Positions 45,115-53,843 of a stretch of 64,000 bases of DNA are shown in pieces; position 1 is the stretch's first letter; every line of letters begins with the position of its first letter. The notes under the pieces were generated by a model, which was given only the letters and a program-made list of their open reading frames with translations, searched no databases and was not told the DNA's origin. The stretch spans positions 1 to 64,000 of the forward strand of contig JAUILQ010000009.1 of NCBI GenBank assembly GCA_030433005.1, given 5' to 3'. A program made the position numbers and the translations under genes. The stretch comes from Alphaproteobacteria bacterium (lineage in GTDB: Bacteria > Pseudomonadota > Alphaproteobacteria > Kiloniellales > DSM-21159).

Positions 45115-46323
45115 TCAGCTTTCGAGCGGCGGGGCGGGCGGCAGGAAGGGGTAGTCGGCCAACTGGCCCGCGAGCTGGCTGCTCATGAGCTGGTGGTAGA
45201 CCGGCGGGAAGTGCTGATAGATGATCTGCGCCTTCCAGCTCGCCGGGTCCATGCCGCTGCCCATGTTCGCGAGCAGCTTCTCGACTTCGTCCGGGCTGCC
45301 GACGGAACCCCTCAGTTGGAAATTGCGGGCGGCCCCCGCGCCGGCCGCATGCAGGACCGGCTGCTCGTAGCCGAGATAGATCTCCGCCCAGTTTGCGATG
45401 GTCTTTCGAAGCTCCTCGGGGCAGTCCGGCCCGCCGTAGCGGCCCCAGAGGTTGGGGATGTGGCGCAGCGACGGGATGCTGTCGGGGCCAAGCCCCTGGG
45501 TGTAGGCCTGGGGCACGAGGTCCATGTCGTTCCACCAGAGGTTTCCCGTCGCGCGGTCCTCGCTCGCGAAGGCGGCGTTGTAGAGCTCGGCGAACTTGCG
45601 GTTGCCGGCCGTCGGCGGCGCGAAGGGATTGGGGCAGATCTTCGCCTGCGCGAGCTTCTGCTGCAGGTAGAGCGCCATGACCGTGGTCTGGCAGCCGCCG
45701 AGGCTGTGGCCGGTGACCACGACCGGCGTGTCGGGATGGCGGCGCAGGAAGCCCTCGAGCCAACCCTCGACGCCTTGCCCGGTCTTGCCGTCCGTCGCCG
45801 CGAGCAGATCCTTCAATCCGATGCAGCTGCCCTGCGCGATGCGCGCCGCATCGTCGAGCAGGCCCTCGCCGCCGGGACAGGTGCCGTCCACCGCGTCGGT
45901 CCACTTGACCTTCAGCACGGCGTCCAGGTCCTCGATGATCTGGGTGATGTCGCCCGCATAGCTGGAGGCGGTGTCGGTGCCGCGGATGCAGACGGCGGCG
46001 AAGACCGGGGGATCGTCTTCGGCGCCGGTGTCGCGGTAGGAGAGGGCGAACATCAGGTTGGCGTTCTTGCCGGTGATCGCCGGCCCCCATTCCATCTGCC
46101 ATCGGCCGGTCACGGGCGGCGCGTCCGGCTTGTCCGGCGCGGCCGGCAGGGCCGGCAGGAACTGGCCCTTCACGTAGGTTTCGATTTCCGACTGGATGAC
46201 GCTGTTGGTGGCGCCACCGTCGGCGCGGTAGCAGAGCGTGGCGAGCGCCAGGTAGACGAGCCCGTAGTAGGGTTGGTCGATCTGGGCTTGGGCCGCGGCG
46301 CCGGCCTGCGAAAGCTGTGTCAT
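45115..46323 (-). CDS. Class 3 lipase-like alpha/beta hydrolase
   Basis: A 402-aa serine hydrolase of the lipase class 3 type. The nucleophile elbow is VVVTGHSLGGCQT (Ser207), and the catalytic Asp and His are plausible in NDMDLVPQ and further on. No signal peptide is visible, so it is likely cytoplasmic or exported by an unusual route. Start ATG 46323 (MTQLSQAG). The Shine-Dalgarno region is a run of 12 G (46330-46341 on the plus strand as C), so translation could depend on tract length. An upstream in-frame start exists and would make the tract encode Gly. Convergent with mfd. Confidence 0.72.
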   Translation of the reverse strand: MTQLSQAGAAAQAQIDQPYYGLVYLALATLCYRADGGATNSVIQSEIETYVKGQFLPALPAAPDKPDAPPVTGRWQMEWGPAITGKNANLMFALSYRDTGAEDDPPVFAAVCIRGTDTASSYAGDITQIIEDLDAVLKVKWTDAVDGTCPGGEGLLDDAARIAQGSCIGLKDLLAATDGKTGQGVEGWLEGFLRRHPDTPVVVTGHSLGGCQTTVMALYLQQKLAQAKICPNPFAPPTAGNRKFAELYNAAFASEDRATGNLWWNDMDLVPQAYTQGLGPDSIPSLRHIPNLWGRYGGPDCPEELRKTIANWAEIYLGYEQPVLHAAGAGAARNFQLRGSVGSPDEVEKLLANMGSGMDPASWKAQIIYQHFPPVYHQLMSSQLAGQLADYPFLPPAPPLES

Positions 46324-46534
46324 CTCTGTCCCCCCCCCCCCTTTGCGCGCTGCCCGACCGGCCGGATGCGCGTGCGGAGACGCCCGGCCGGATCGCGCCT
46401 TGGTTGCCGGCCGAAGTCTAGGCCAGGAACGGAGGGGATCAGAACAAAACAATTTTAAATAGCAAGGTGGCTAGATATGTTCCTTTTATCGTAGAATGAC
46501 GTGGGCCGAGTGGCGGCAGCGGCGGAGCCTTCTT
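46324..46534. other. Intergenic region with homopolymer and AT-rich segment (211 bp)
   Basis: Between the lipase-like gene start and the HpcH/HpaI aldolase stop. Contains the 12-C run and, at about 46440-46495, a clearly AT-rich segment (AACAAAACAATTTTAAATAG and beyond) likely to hold the lipase promoter on the minus strand. No clear -35/-10 pair is claimed. Confidence 0.5.
46330..46341 (-). repeat. Homopolymeric tract of 12 G in the lipase leader
   Basis: Twelve consecutive C on the plus strand (G on the coding strand), ending 6 bases before the lipase ATG and therefore occupying the ribosome-binding position. Such tracts change length by slippage and often switch genes on and off. If the longer upstream frame were used, length changes would cause frameshifts instead. 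Confidence 0.85.
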
Positions 46535-47305
46535 CTACCTCTGTTTTAGCTCCGCTATCCCTGCCGCCAAGGCGCCCGAGAGCAGGCCGATGTCGTAGCT
46601 GTAGGAGACCATCGAGAAGCCCTGGTCGAGCCAGGCGCGGCCGATCTCGACGCTCGGCGCCATGCAGGCGGCGAACTTGCCGTGTCGGCGGCAGGCGGCG
46701 AGCATCGTCTCGACCGCCGCGTCGATCGGCGGGGCGCCGACCTGGCCGGGGATGCCGAGCGACAGCGAGAGGTCGAACTGGCCGAGGTGGGCGCCGTCGA
46801 TGCCGTCGACGGCGATGATCTCCTCGGCGTTGGCCACCCCCTTCTCGGTCTCGATCATCGCCAGCACGAGGGTGCGCTCCTCGGCGATGCGCATCTTCTC
46901 GGCGATGTCGCCGCCGGCGTAGTCGTCGTGGGCGCCGCCGAAGATGGCGCCGCGCACGCCGCGCTTCGGGTAGCGGGTCCAGGAGACGATCTCCTCGGCC
47001 TCGGCGCGCGATTCGACCATCGGCAGCATCAGGCCCATTGCGCCGAGGTCGAGCAGGCGCGCGCAGAACTGGTACTGCTTGCCCGGCGGCCGGACGATCG
47101 GCACCAGGCCGAGGCCGCGGCAGTAGGAGAGCTGGCGCTTCATCTCCTCCATCGAGATGCCGCTGTGCTCCATGTCGTAGAGCGCGAACTCGGCGCCGGC
47201 GGCGCGCAGCACCGCCGGCAGGCCGGGCGAGGCGAACTCGAAGACCATGGTGCCGAAGGCGGCCTCGCCGGCGAGCAGCTTCTTCTTGACCGGGTTGTCG
47301 CGCAT
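46535..47305 (-). CDS. HpcH/HpaI family aldolase
   Basis: Class II pyruvate-type aldolase, 256 aa, that reversibly cleaves 4-hydroxy-2-oxo acids to pyruvate (or a homologue) and an aldehyde. Motifs: FGTMVFEFASPGLPAVLRAAGAEFALYDMEHSG, RPPGKQYQFCARLLDLGAMGLMLPMVES, AMIETEKGVANAEEIIAVDGIDGAHLGQFDLS with metal ligands Glu and Asp. The start ATG is 5 bp past the PhyH stop. Last gene of the leftward TRAP-dioxygenase operon, so it probably degrades the product of that dioxygenase. Confidence 0.92.
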   Translation of the reverse strand: MRDNPVKKKLLAGEAAFGTMVFEFASPGLPAVLRAAGAEFALYDMEHSGISMEEMKRQLSYCRGLGLVPIVRPPGKQYQFCARLLDLGAMGLMLPMVESRAEAEEIVSWTRYPKRGVRGAIFGGAHDDYAGGDIAEKMRIAEERTLVLAMIETEKGVANAEEIIAVDGIDGAHLGQFDLSLSLGIPGQVGAPPIDAAVETMLAACRRHGKFAACMAPSVEIGRAWLDQGFSMVSYSYDIGLLSGALAAGIAELKQR

Positions 47306-47310
47306 CGCCG

Positions 47311-48117
47311 TCACCCCTTCACCGTCTCGCGGAACGTCAGCAGGCAGTCCTCGCCGAGCGGCTCGATCGGCGAGAAGTCGCGCGCCGCCAGGTACTCCGG
47401 CCGGGCGAAGGTCTCGCCGCGGTTGTCGACGGCGCAGACGTTGAGATAGAGGATCACCCGGCGCAGCGGCGTGATGTTGACGGTCGAGCCGTGGACCACG
47501 TTCATGTTCATGAACAGCACCGAGCCGGCCGGGCCGGTGATCGCCTCCAGGCCGTGCTCGCGCACCAGTCCGTCGAGCGTCTCCAGCGAGATGTCGTAGC
47601 GGTACTTCGCGGCCGAGGCATGGTCCTCGGCGTCGGGGTTGATCCGCGCCTCGGAGACCAGGCCGGCGGTCTGGGTGCCGGGCACCAGCATCAGCGGCGC
47701 GTTGCAGGCGGTGACCTCGTCGAGCAGGATCGAGATCATCAGGCCCCTGGGCTCGGGCACGCCGTCGACCCGGTGGTAGGTGCCGAAGTCCTGGTGCCAG
47801 TCGACGATGGCGCCGCCGGTCTGCTTCACGTTGACCCGCGACTGGTGGACGAAGATGCGGTTGCCGAGCAGCTGCTCGGCGGGGCCGACCAGGCCGGGGT
47901 GGCGCGACAGCGCGCGGAAGCGCTCGTCCAGCATGTGCATGCCGTAGACGACGTGGGGCTGGCCGTTCTTCTCGCGCATGACCTCGGGGCCGTCGCGCCG
48001 CGTGACCGCGTGCATCGCGGCCTCCAGCACCTCGAGCTCGGGCGCCTTGAGCAGGCCGGGGACCAGCACGTAGCCCTTCTCGGCGTACTCCGCGACCTGT
48101 TCGGGGGTGAGCTGCAT
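47311..48117 (-). CDS. Phytanoyl-CoA dioxygenase (PhyH) family protein
   Basis: Fe(II)/2-oxoglutarate-dependent oxygenase, 268 aa. The facial triad is His108 and Asp110 in DWHQDFGTYH, plus the distal His in NVVHGSTVN (about residue 208). FMNMNVVHGS and PLRRVILYLNV fit the family's jelly-roll end. It probably hydroxylates an imported carboxylate. Ectoine hydroxylase and many unknown catabolic enzymes belong here. It lies between dctM2 upstream (45 bp) and the HpcH/HpaI aldolase downstream (5 bp). Confidence 0.9.
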   Translation of the reverse strand: MQLTPEQVAEYAEKGYVLVPGLLKAPELEVLEAAMHAVTRRDGPEVMREKNGQPHVVYGMHMLDERFRALSRHPGLVGPAEQLLGNRIFVHQSRVNVKQTGGAIVDWHQDFGTYHRVDGVPEPRGLMISILLDEVTACNAPLMLVPGTQTAGLVSEARINPDAEDHASAAKYRYDISLETLDGLVREHGLEAITGPAGSVLFMNMNVVHGSTVNITPLRRVILYLNVCAVDNRGETFARPEYLAARDFSPIEPLGEDCLLTFRETVKG

Positions 48118-48162
48118 GGCGGGATACTCCTGTGATGGGGCGTCGTCGAAGGGCGAGGGGGC

Positions 48163-49467
48163 TCAGCGGCCGACCAGCCAGAGCGCCAGCGGCGGCCAGA
48201 ACAGCAGCACGCCGAGCGCGATCGACTGGAGCAGGATGAAGGGGATCATGGCGGCGAAGATCTCCTGCAGCGTGACGTCGGGCGGCGCCACGCTCTTCAG
48301 GAAGAAGGCGGCCGGCCCGAACGGCGGGCTGAGGTAGGCCATCTGCACGTTCAGGCAGAACAGCACGCCGAACCAGACGGGATCGAAGCCGAGCTCGCGG
48401 ACCAGCGGCACGAAGATCGGCATGGTCAGCAGGCAGATGCCGATCCAGTCCATGACCGTGCCGAGCACGAAGACGATCAGCATCATGACGGCGACGATGC
48501 CGAGCGGGCCGAGCGGCAGGTCGGCCATCAGCGTGGAGACGAAGCGCGTGCCGCCGATCAGGCCGTAGACCCCGATCAGCGCGCTGGCGCCGAAGGTCAG
48601 CCAGAGGATGGTGCCGCAGACCTTCATGGTCTGGCGGCAGACGTCGAGCAGCAGGCCGAGGGTGAGCTTGCCGCGCACCGCCGCGCAGGCGATCGCGCCG
48701 GCGACGCCGACCGCGGCGGCCTCGCTGACCGCGGCGATGCCGGCGTAGATGCTGCCGAGCACCAGCGCCGCCACGCCGAGCGGCAGCGCCAGGCCCTTGA
48801 GCAGGGCCAGCCGGGCGCCGAGCGGCAGCGCCTCGCCCTCGTTGGCCGGCGGGCCCATCGAGGGGTCGATCCAGCAACGCAACCAGATGTAGAGCAGGTA
48901 GAGCGTCGCCAGCAGCAGGCCGGGGCCGATCGAGGCCAGGAAGAGGTCGCCGATCGAGACGCTGGCGGTCAGGCCGAAGATGATCAGCACCAGCGAGGGC
49001 GGGATCATGGTGCCCAGCGAGCCGCCGGCGCAGATCGTGCCGATCGCCAGCTTGCGGTCGTAGTTGAGGCGCAGCATCTGCGGCAGCGCGACCATGCCGA
49101 GCAGCATCACCTCGCCGCCGACGATGCCGGTCATCGCCGCCATGATGACGGCCGCGACCATGGTCTGCAGCGCGACGCCGCCGCGCAGCCGGCCCGACCA
49201 GGCGTGCATGGCGTCGTAGAGCTCGCGCGCGACGCCCGCGCGCTCCAGGATCGCCGCCATCAGCACGAACATCGGCACGGCGACCAGCGCGTAGCTGTCG
49301 ACCGTCGAGTAGATGCGGCTGGAGATCAGCGGCAGCGCGTCCGGGCCGAAGGTCAGGAGCAGCGTGACCACGGCGACCGAGCCGGTGACGAAGACCAGCG
49401 GCACGCCGAGCATCATCAGCAGCACGATCGCGCCGGCCATCAGCAGGGTGATGAGTCCGAGATCCAT
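48163..49467 (-). CDS. dctM: TRAP transporter large permease (DctM), second system
   Basis: 12-TM permease, 434 aa. Motifs: GGSLGTMIPPSLVLIIFG, AAVSEAAAVGVAGAIAC and the C-terminal YLSPPFGPAAFFLKSVAPP, typical of the TakP-associated DctM branch. Follows dctQ2 after 7 bp. Part of the five-gene leftward operon dctP2-dctQ2-dctM2-phyH-like-hpcH-like. Confidence 0.94.
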   Translation of the reverse strand: MDLGLITLLMAGAIVLLMMLGVPLVFVTGSVAVVTLLLTFGPDALPLISSRIYSTVDSYALVAVPMFVLMAAILERAGVARELYDAMHAWSGRLRGGVALQTMVAAVIMAAMTGIVGGEVMLLGMVALPQMLRLNYDRKLAIGTICAGGSLGTMIPPSLVLIIFGLTASVSIGDLFLASIGPGLLLATLYLLYIWLRCWIDPSMGPPANEGEALPLGARLALLKGLALPLGVAALVLGSIYAGIAAVSEAAAVGVAGAIACAAVRGKLTLGLLLDVCRQTMKVCGTILWLTFGASALIGVYGLIGGTRFVSTLMADLPLGPLGIVAVMMLIVFVLGTVMDWIGICLLTMPIFVPLVRELGFDPVWFGVLFCLNVQMAYLSPPFGPAAFFLKSVAPPDVTLQEIFAAMIPFILLQSIALGVLLFWPPLALWLVGR

Positions 49468-49474
49468 GTCGGCG

Positions 49475-49975
49475 TCAGTCGGTCCCGGAAGCGGGCGGGC
49501 CGGCGCGGTCCCCGGGCGGACGGGCGGCGACGCCGCGCTGGGCCAGCAGCTGGGCGACCATCAGCGCGGCGACCACGACCAGCAGCGGCTTGAGGATCGC
49601 CGGGGTCGGGGAATCGAAGGCGGTGCGCGTGCTCTGCCAGTTCCACAGCGCCTGCCAGGCCTGCGGCCAGCCGCCCCAGACGATCGCCAGCAGGAACAGC
49701 AGGGCGAGCAGCAGGGTCAGGATGTCGACCGCCTGCCGCACGCGCGGCGGCAGGCGGTCGCTGAGCACGGTGATGCGGATGTGCTCGCCGCGCGCCAGGG
49801 CGTAGAGGCCGCTGACCACGAAGCAGCAGGCGCTGAGCAGCACCGTCAGCTCGTGGACCCAGCTGGTCGGCGCCGCGAAGCCGTAGCGCAGCACGACCTC
49901 GTAGACCGAGATCAGCACCGTCACCAGGAACAGCGGCGCCAGCCACTCGCCGAGCAGGATCGACAGGCGGGTCAT
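49475..49975 (-). CDS. dctQ: TRAP transporter small permease (DctQ), second system
   Basis: 166 aa with four hydrophobic helices. Loop motif EHIRITVLSDRLPPRVRQAVD and WVHELTVLLSACCFVVSGLYALARGEH match DctQ proteins of the keto-acid type. Located between dctP2 (22 bp) and dctM2 (7 bp). Confidence 0.92.
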   Translation of the reverse strand: MTRLSILLGEWLAPLFLVTVLISVYEVVLRYGFAAPTSWVHELTVLLSACCFVVSGLYALARGEHIRITVLSDRLPPRVRQAVDILTLLLALLFLLAIVWGGWPQAWQALWNWQSTRTAFDSPTPAILKPLLVVVAALMVAQLLAQRGVAARPPGDRAGPPASGTD

Positions 49976-49997
49976 CGGGGCGCGAACCGGCAGGCTC

Positions 49998-51044
49998 CTA
50001 GAGCAGCCCGATCTCCTTGAGGAAGTCGGTCTGGCTGTCGACGATGCGCTTGGCCATCGGCGATTCCGCGGCCAGCTCCTGCCAGACCTCGGCGGCCGCC
50101 TCGCGGAACTTGCGGCGCTCGGCGTCCGGCCAGTCGATCAGCGTCAGGCCGATCTCCTCGGCGTTCCGGGCGATCTTCTGGTCGGCGATCATCAGGCGCT
50201 GGTACATCTCGCGGCCGAAGTCGCGGGTCGCGACCGTCAGGATCGCCTTGAGATCGTCGGGCAGCGCGTTCCAGCGGTCCATGTTGACCACGATGTCGGT
50301 CGCCGGCATCGAGTGGAAGCCCGGGTAGAGCGCGTACTCGGCGACCTTCTCGAAGCCGAGGTCGACGTTCATCGACAGCGTGCCCCAGTCGGTGGCGTCG
50401 AGCACGCCGCGCTCCAGCGAGGTGTAGACCTCGCTGCCGGGCAGGTTGACCGGCGCGCCGCCGAAGCGCTCGAGCAGCGTGCTGACCGCGCCGGTCGGCG
50501 CGCGCATCTTGACGCCCTTGAGCTCGTCGACGCCGTGGATCGCGACCTTGCTGGGGATCGACTCCATGCCGTGCCAGACCAGGCCGACATGGTAGGTGCC
50601 GTAGTCGGCGTAGAGCTCGCGGGCCAGCTCCTTGCCGCCGCCGTACTCGTACCAGGCCTGCATCTGGTCCGGCCGCTCGTAGGCGCCGGCGAGGTCGCCG
50701 AGCATGACGAAGGCGATGTCCTTCTGGGCGACGTAGCCGCCGCCGCCGTTCTGGCCGTCGAGGATGCCGTTGGCGACCGCGTCGTACATCTCCAGCGGCC
50801 CGACCACGGCGCCGCTGGCCAGCGGCTCGATGGTCAGGCGGCCGCCGCTCATCTCGGCGACGCGCGCGCAGAAGTCCTCGAAGATCTCCATGTTGACCGA
50901 GCCGGCGGCCCAGAGCGTCTGGAAGCGCCAGGCGAACTGCTCCTGGGCGCGGGCGGGGCGGGCGGCGAGGCCCGCCGCGAGCGGGGCGGCGGCGGCGGCC
51001 AGCATGAAGCCGCGACGGCCGCTCGACGAAATCTGCTTGGGCAT
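49998..51044 (-). CDS. dctP: TRAP substrate-binding protein, TakP-like, Tat signal
   Basis: Periplasmic receptor of the second TRAP system, 348 aa. Twin-arginine-like signal SSSGRRGFMLAAAAAPLAAG (residues 6-25) and cleavage near ARA. Conserved motifs of the TakP/DctP6 branch, which bind 2-oxo acids and related carboxylates, are GVLDATDWGT, RAPTGAVSTLLERFGG, NLPGSEVYTSLERG and YPGFHSMPATDIVVN. Ligand assignment is inferred from these similarities and the neighbouring pyruvate-type aldolase. Confidence 0.9.
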   Translation of the reverse strand: MPKQISSSGRRGFMLAAAAAPLAAGLAARPARAQEQFAWRFQTLWAAGSVNMEIFEDFCARVAEMSGGRLTIEPLASGAVVGPLEMYDAVANGILDGQNGGGGYVAQKDIAFVMLGDLAGAYERPDQMQAWYEYGGGKELARELYADYGTYHVGLVWHGMESIPSKVAIHGVDELKGVKMRAPTGAVSTLLERFGGAPVNLPGSEVYTSLERGVLDATDWGTLSMNVDLGFEKVAEYALYPGFHSMPATDIVVNMDRWNALPDDLKAILTVATRDFGREMYQRLMIADQKIARNAEEIGLTLIDWPDAERRKFREAAAEVWQELAAESPMAKRIVDSQTDFLKEIGLL

Positions 51045-51148
51045 GAAGGGTCCTCCCGGGATGTCGTGCTCTTGGTCGTCTTGATCTTGGCCGGGCCCTG
51101 TCCGACGCCGGCGCGCCCATGCTAGCCGCTCGCCGCGGGGCGCCCATC

Positions 51149-51160
51149 ACCCGAACGGGT
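51149..51160. promoter_or_regulatory. Dyad ACCCG-AA-CGGGT in dctP2/luxR intergenic region
   Basis: A 5-bp perfect inverted repeat around AA, 105 bp from dctP2 and 100 bp from the luxR start. Reasonable operator position for the divergent LuxR regulator. Not verified. Confidence 0.25.
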
Positions 51161-51211
51161 TACGACGCCGACGAAAGCGGCCGGCACAAGCCGATTGTCG
51201 GGCGCCGGCGT

Positions 51212-51246
51212 TTCCCACATCCTGCGGCGGTCTCTTGGCGTGGGAA
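51212..51246. promoter_or_regulatory. Inverted repeat TTCCCAC / GTGGGAA before the LuxR gene
   Basis: TTCCCAC (51212-51218) and GTGGGAA (51240-51246) are perfect complements separated by 21 bp, ending 13 bp before the LuxR gene ATG. They could form a leader hairpin or a spaced operator half-site pair. The second half overlaps the ribosome-binding region (GGGAAGAG). Confidence 0.35.
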
Positions 51247-51259
51247 GAGTGAAGCCGCG

Positions 51260-52417
51260 ATGGAGCCGCCGGATCGACTGGTCGAGCGCATCTACGACGC
51301 GGGCGTCGCCGAGCAGGCCTGGGGCGAGGTGGTGCCCGAGATCGCCCGGCTGTGCGGCGCGCGCAGCGCGGTCTTCCTGATCCGCGAGCACGACAGCGGC
51401 GCGCTGAGCTTCGCCGAGGAGTTCGGCATGGGCACGGCCTACCGCAGCGCCTACCTGGGCGACCTGCGCGCCGACGACCTGCGGCTCGAGGACCTGGTCC
51501 GTCATCCGCTCGGCACGGTGCGCACCGACACGATGATCAGCCGCTACCGCGCCTACCAGTCGAGCCGCGCCTACCGCGAGCTCTACAGCAAGCTCGGCAC
51601 CGAGCACGCGCTCGGCGCCTTCGTCTTCTCCGACGGCCGGCGCTCGATCGGCCTGAGAGTCTTCCGCTCCCGCCAGGAGGGGCCGTTCGGCGCGCGCGAG
51701 GTCGCGCTCTACGAGGCGCTGCTGCCGCATCTCGCGCGCGCGCTGAGGCTGCGCGGCCTGCGCGAGCGCGAGGCCGAGAGCGCCGCCGAGGCCGCGGCGG
51801 TTCTCGACCTGCTGCCCTGGGGGCTGTTCCTGCTCGACGAAGCCGGTCGCGTGGCGCCGCGCAACCGAGCCGGCGAGGCGCTGCTCGAGACGGCCGGCGC
51901 CGCCGTCGCCGACGCGCTGCGCCGGCTCGCCGGCCGCGCCTTCGGCTGCTGGCGCAGCCAGGGCTGCGGCGACTGCGCGGCGCTGCTGCCGGCTGAGCTG
52001 GCGACCCGCCTGACCGGCGCGGAGGACGGCGGCTGGCTGCAGGCGACCCTGCGCGTGCTGCCGCCCGCGGGAGCGGGGACGACGCGCGGGCCGGAGGAGC
52101 CGGCGACCGCGCTGGTTGCGGTCGCGGGGCCGGGGCAGGACCCGGAGGCCGCGGCGGGGCTGCTGCGCCAGCTCTACGGCCTGACGCCCGCCGAGCAGCA
52201 GGTCGCGGGCCAGGTGCTGTGCGGCCAACCGCCGGCCCGCGCCGCCGAGCGCCTGGGCATCGCCCACGAGACGGCGCGCAGCCACCTGCGCAGCATCTTC
52301 GCCAAGACCGGGGTGTCGCGGCAGGCGGACCTGGTGCGCCTGGCGCTGGGAGTGCCGCTGTTCGCCGCGGAGGCGCCGGCGCGCGCCTCGACCCGGGGCC
52401 GCACCCCGTCAGCCTAG
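51260..52417 (+). CDS. LuxR-family transcriptional regulator
   Basis: A 385-aa regulator. The C-terminal LuxR helix-turn-helix is [55 protein letters not shown]. The N-terminal 300 residues hold a possible sensor region with [19 protein letters not shown] at the start and a Cys-containing [13 protein letters not shown] (about residue 240). This architecture is common in alphaproteobacterial LuxR-type regulators. Start ATG 51260; the longer upstream frame overlaps the intergenic dyads. Divergent from the dctP2 operon and likely its regulator. Confidence 0.88.
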   Translation: MEPPDRLVERIYDAGVAEQAWGEVVPEIARLCGARSAVFLIREHDSGALSFAEEFGMGTAYRSAYLGDLRADDLRLEDLVRHPLGTVRTDTMISRYRAYQSSRAYRELYSKLGTEHALGAFVFSDGRRSIGLRVFRSRQEGPFGAREVALYEALLPHLARALRLRGLREREAESAAEAAAVLDLLPWGLFLLDEAGRVAPRNRAGEALLETAGAAVADALRRLAGRAFGCWRSQGCGDCAALLPAELATRLTGAEDGGWLQATLRVLPPAGAGTTRGPEEPATALVAVAGPGQDPEAAAGLLRQLYGLTPAEQQVAGQVLCGQPPARAAERLGIAHETARSHLRSIFAKTGVSRQADLVRLALGVPLFAAEAPARASTRGRTPSA

Positions 52418-52433
52418 CGCGGGACATCTCTGC

Positions 52434-53636
52434 TCAGGGCGTCGCCGGCAGACGACGGCTGGCGGGCGAGGGGATCAGCGGCACGGTCGCCAGCGACAGG
52501 GCGGCCGTCGCCAGCAGAGTCGCCTCGAAACCGAAGCGCTCGGCGGCGAGGCCGGCCGATGCCGGGCCGACGATGTTGCCGACGGCGAGTGCCACCAGCA
52601 CGGCCGTGAAGCTCAGCGAGGCGAGCTGCGGAAACAGTCGGACGCTCCAGAACGAGAAGAGCGCGCTCATCAGCATCAGGCAACCGCCCTGAAGGGCCGA
52701 GGAGAGGAGCGTCGCCGGCCAGGAGCCGGGGGCCAGCCCGATCAGGGCGAGCGACAGCGCCGAGGCGAGAAAGACGCCGCGGACCAGCCAGGAGAGGCCG
52801 AGCGCGCGGCGCAGCCCGTCGGTGAACAGGCCGGCGAGGCCGGCGATCCCGAAGGCCAGGAACAGCGCCGGGCCGACCGCCCCGGCGGGCAGGCCGCCGA
52901 GACCGTCGCCCTGGGTCACCCGGTCGACGGCGAAGGACAGGTAGATCGCGTTCGTGACGCCGAAGGAAGCGGCGGCGATGTACAGCGGCACGGCCGTGCG
53001 CCGCGCCAGCTCGCCGGGTCGCCCGTCCTCGCCCGGCGTCTCGCCCGTCAGCCCTTCCGGCGGGCTCGGCGCCCGGGGCAGCAGCCAGACGTTCGCCGCG
53101 GCGGCGGCGAGGCCGCCGGCGGCGAAGGCCGCCCAGGTCGCGCGCCAGCCGAGGCCCGAGAAGACGACGGCGAGCGCCACCGCTCCGGCGGCCAGGATGC
53201 CGATGGTGGTGCCGGTGCTGATGACCGCGAGCACGCGGCCCTCGAGCTGCTTGGGCACGACCCGCTCGGCCGCGTTGTTGTAGGGCGACCACGACAGGCC
53301 GGCGCTGCTCGACGCCAGCGCGACGCCCGCGGCGAGCTGCAGCGCGTCCTGCGCCAGCGCCACGGCCGCAAGGCCGCCGGCCGCCGCCAGCCCGCCCGCG
53401 ACCAGCGGCACGCGCGGTCCGAAGCGCCGCGTCAGGACGCCGGCGGCGATCAAGGCGATCAGGAAGGCCAGGAAGGCCGAGCTGGCGACCAGGCCGGCGG
53501 TCTCGGTCGACAGCCCGAAGCTCTCGCGGAACTGCGGCAGGAACAGGCCGTAGCCCATGCGCCCGGGCCCGAAGGCGACGGCGGTCGCCATGAATCCGGA
53601 AAAAGAGAGTCGAAGCGTCGGCGACGCGTGGAACAT
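52434..53636 (-). CDS. MFS transporter, YbfB/YjiJ type
   Basis: A 400-aa protein with 12 predicted helices. N-terminal [22 protein letters not shown] and [15 protein letters not shown] match the motif of YbfB/YjiJ-like major facilitator proteins; [32 protein letters not shown] is the family segment in TM4-5. Likely exports or imports small organic compounds; direction unknown. Convergent with the LuxR gene (16 bp). Confidence 0.87.
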   Translation of the reverse strand: MFHASPTLRLSFSGFMATAVAFGPGRMGYGLFLPQFRESFGLSTETAGLVASSAFLAFLIALIAAGVLTRRFGPRVPLVAGGLAAAGGLAAVALAQDALQLAAGVALASSSAGLSWSPYNNAAERVVPKQLEGRVLAVISTGTTIGILAAGAVALAVVFSGLGWRATWAAFAAGGLAAAAANVWLLPRAPSPPEGLTGETPGEDGRPGELARRTAVPLYIAAASFGVTNAIYLSFAVDRVTQGDGLGGLPAGAVGPALFLAFGIAGLAGLFTDGLRRALGLSWLVRGVFLASALSLALIGLAPGSWPATLLSSALQGGCLMLMSALFSFWSVRLFPQLASLSFTAVLVALAVGNIVGPASAGLAAERFGFEATLLATAALSLATVPLIPSPASRRLPATP

Positions 53637-53843
53637 CGTGCGCGGTCCTGGCCGTGGGTGAGAGAGCAGCTGTCAGCAGCGGCGCAATGGAGCGCCGGCG
53701 GTCGCCCGCTTGCCTCATCTCGCCGCAACGCCTGCATCGCGGTGCCGTTCCGGCCGTCCCCGAGGGCGCCTTACCAATTCCCTCGCGCTGCCAATCCGGC
53801 TAGTGTCCGCCGCGTTTCCGCACTGCACCCAGCCGAGGACCCG

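Noticed and set aside
41399..46102. Very long open frame on the strand opposite mfd
   Set aside because: Its composition is Arg/Ala/Gly/Leu/Asp-rich without known motifs, and it is the mirror of mfd codon bias in GC-rich DNA. mfd itself is complete with every helicase motif.
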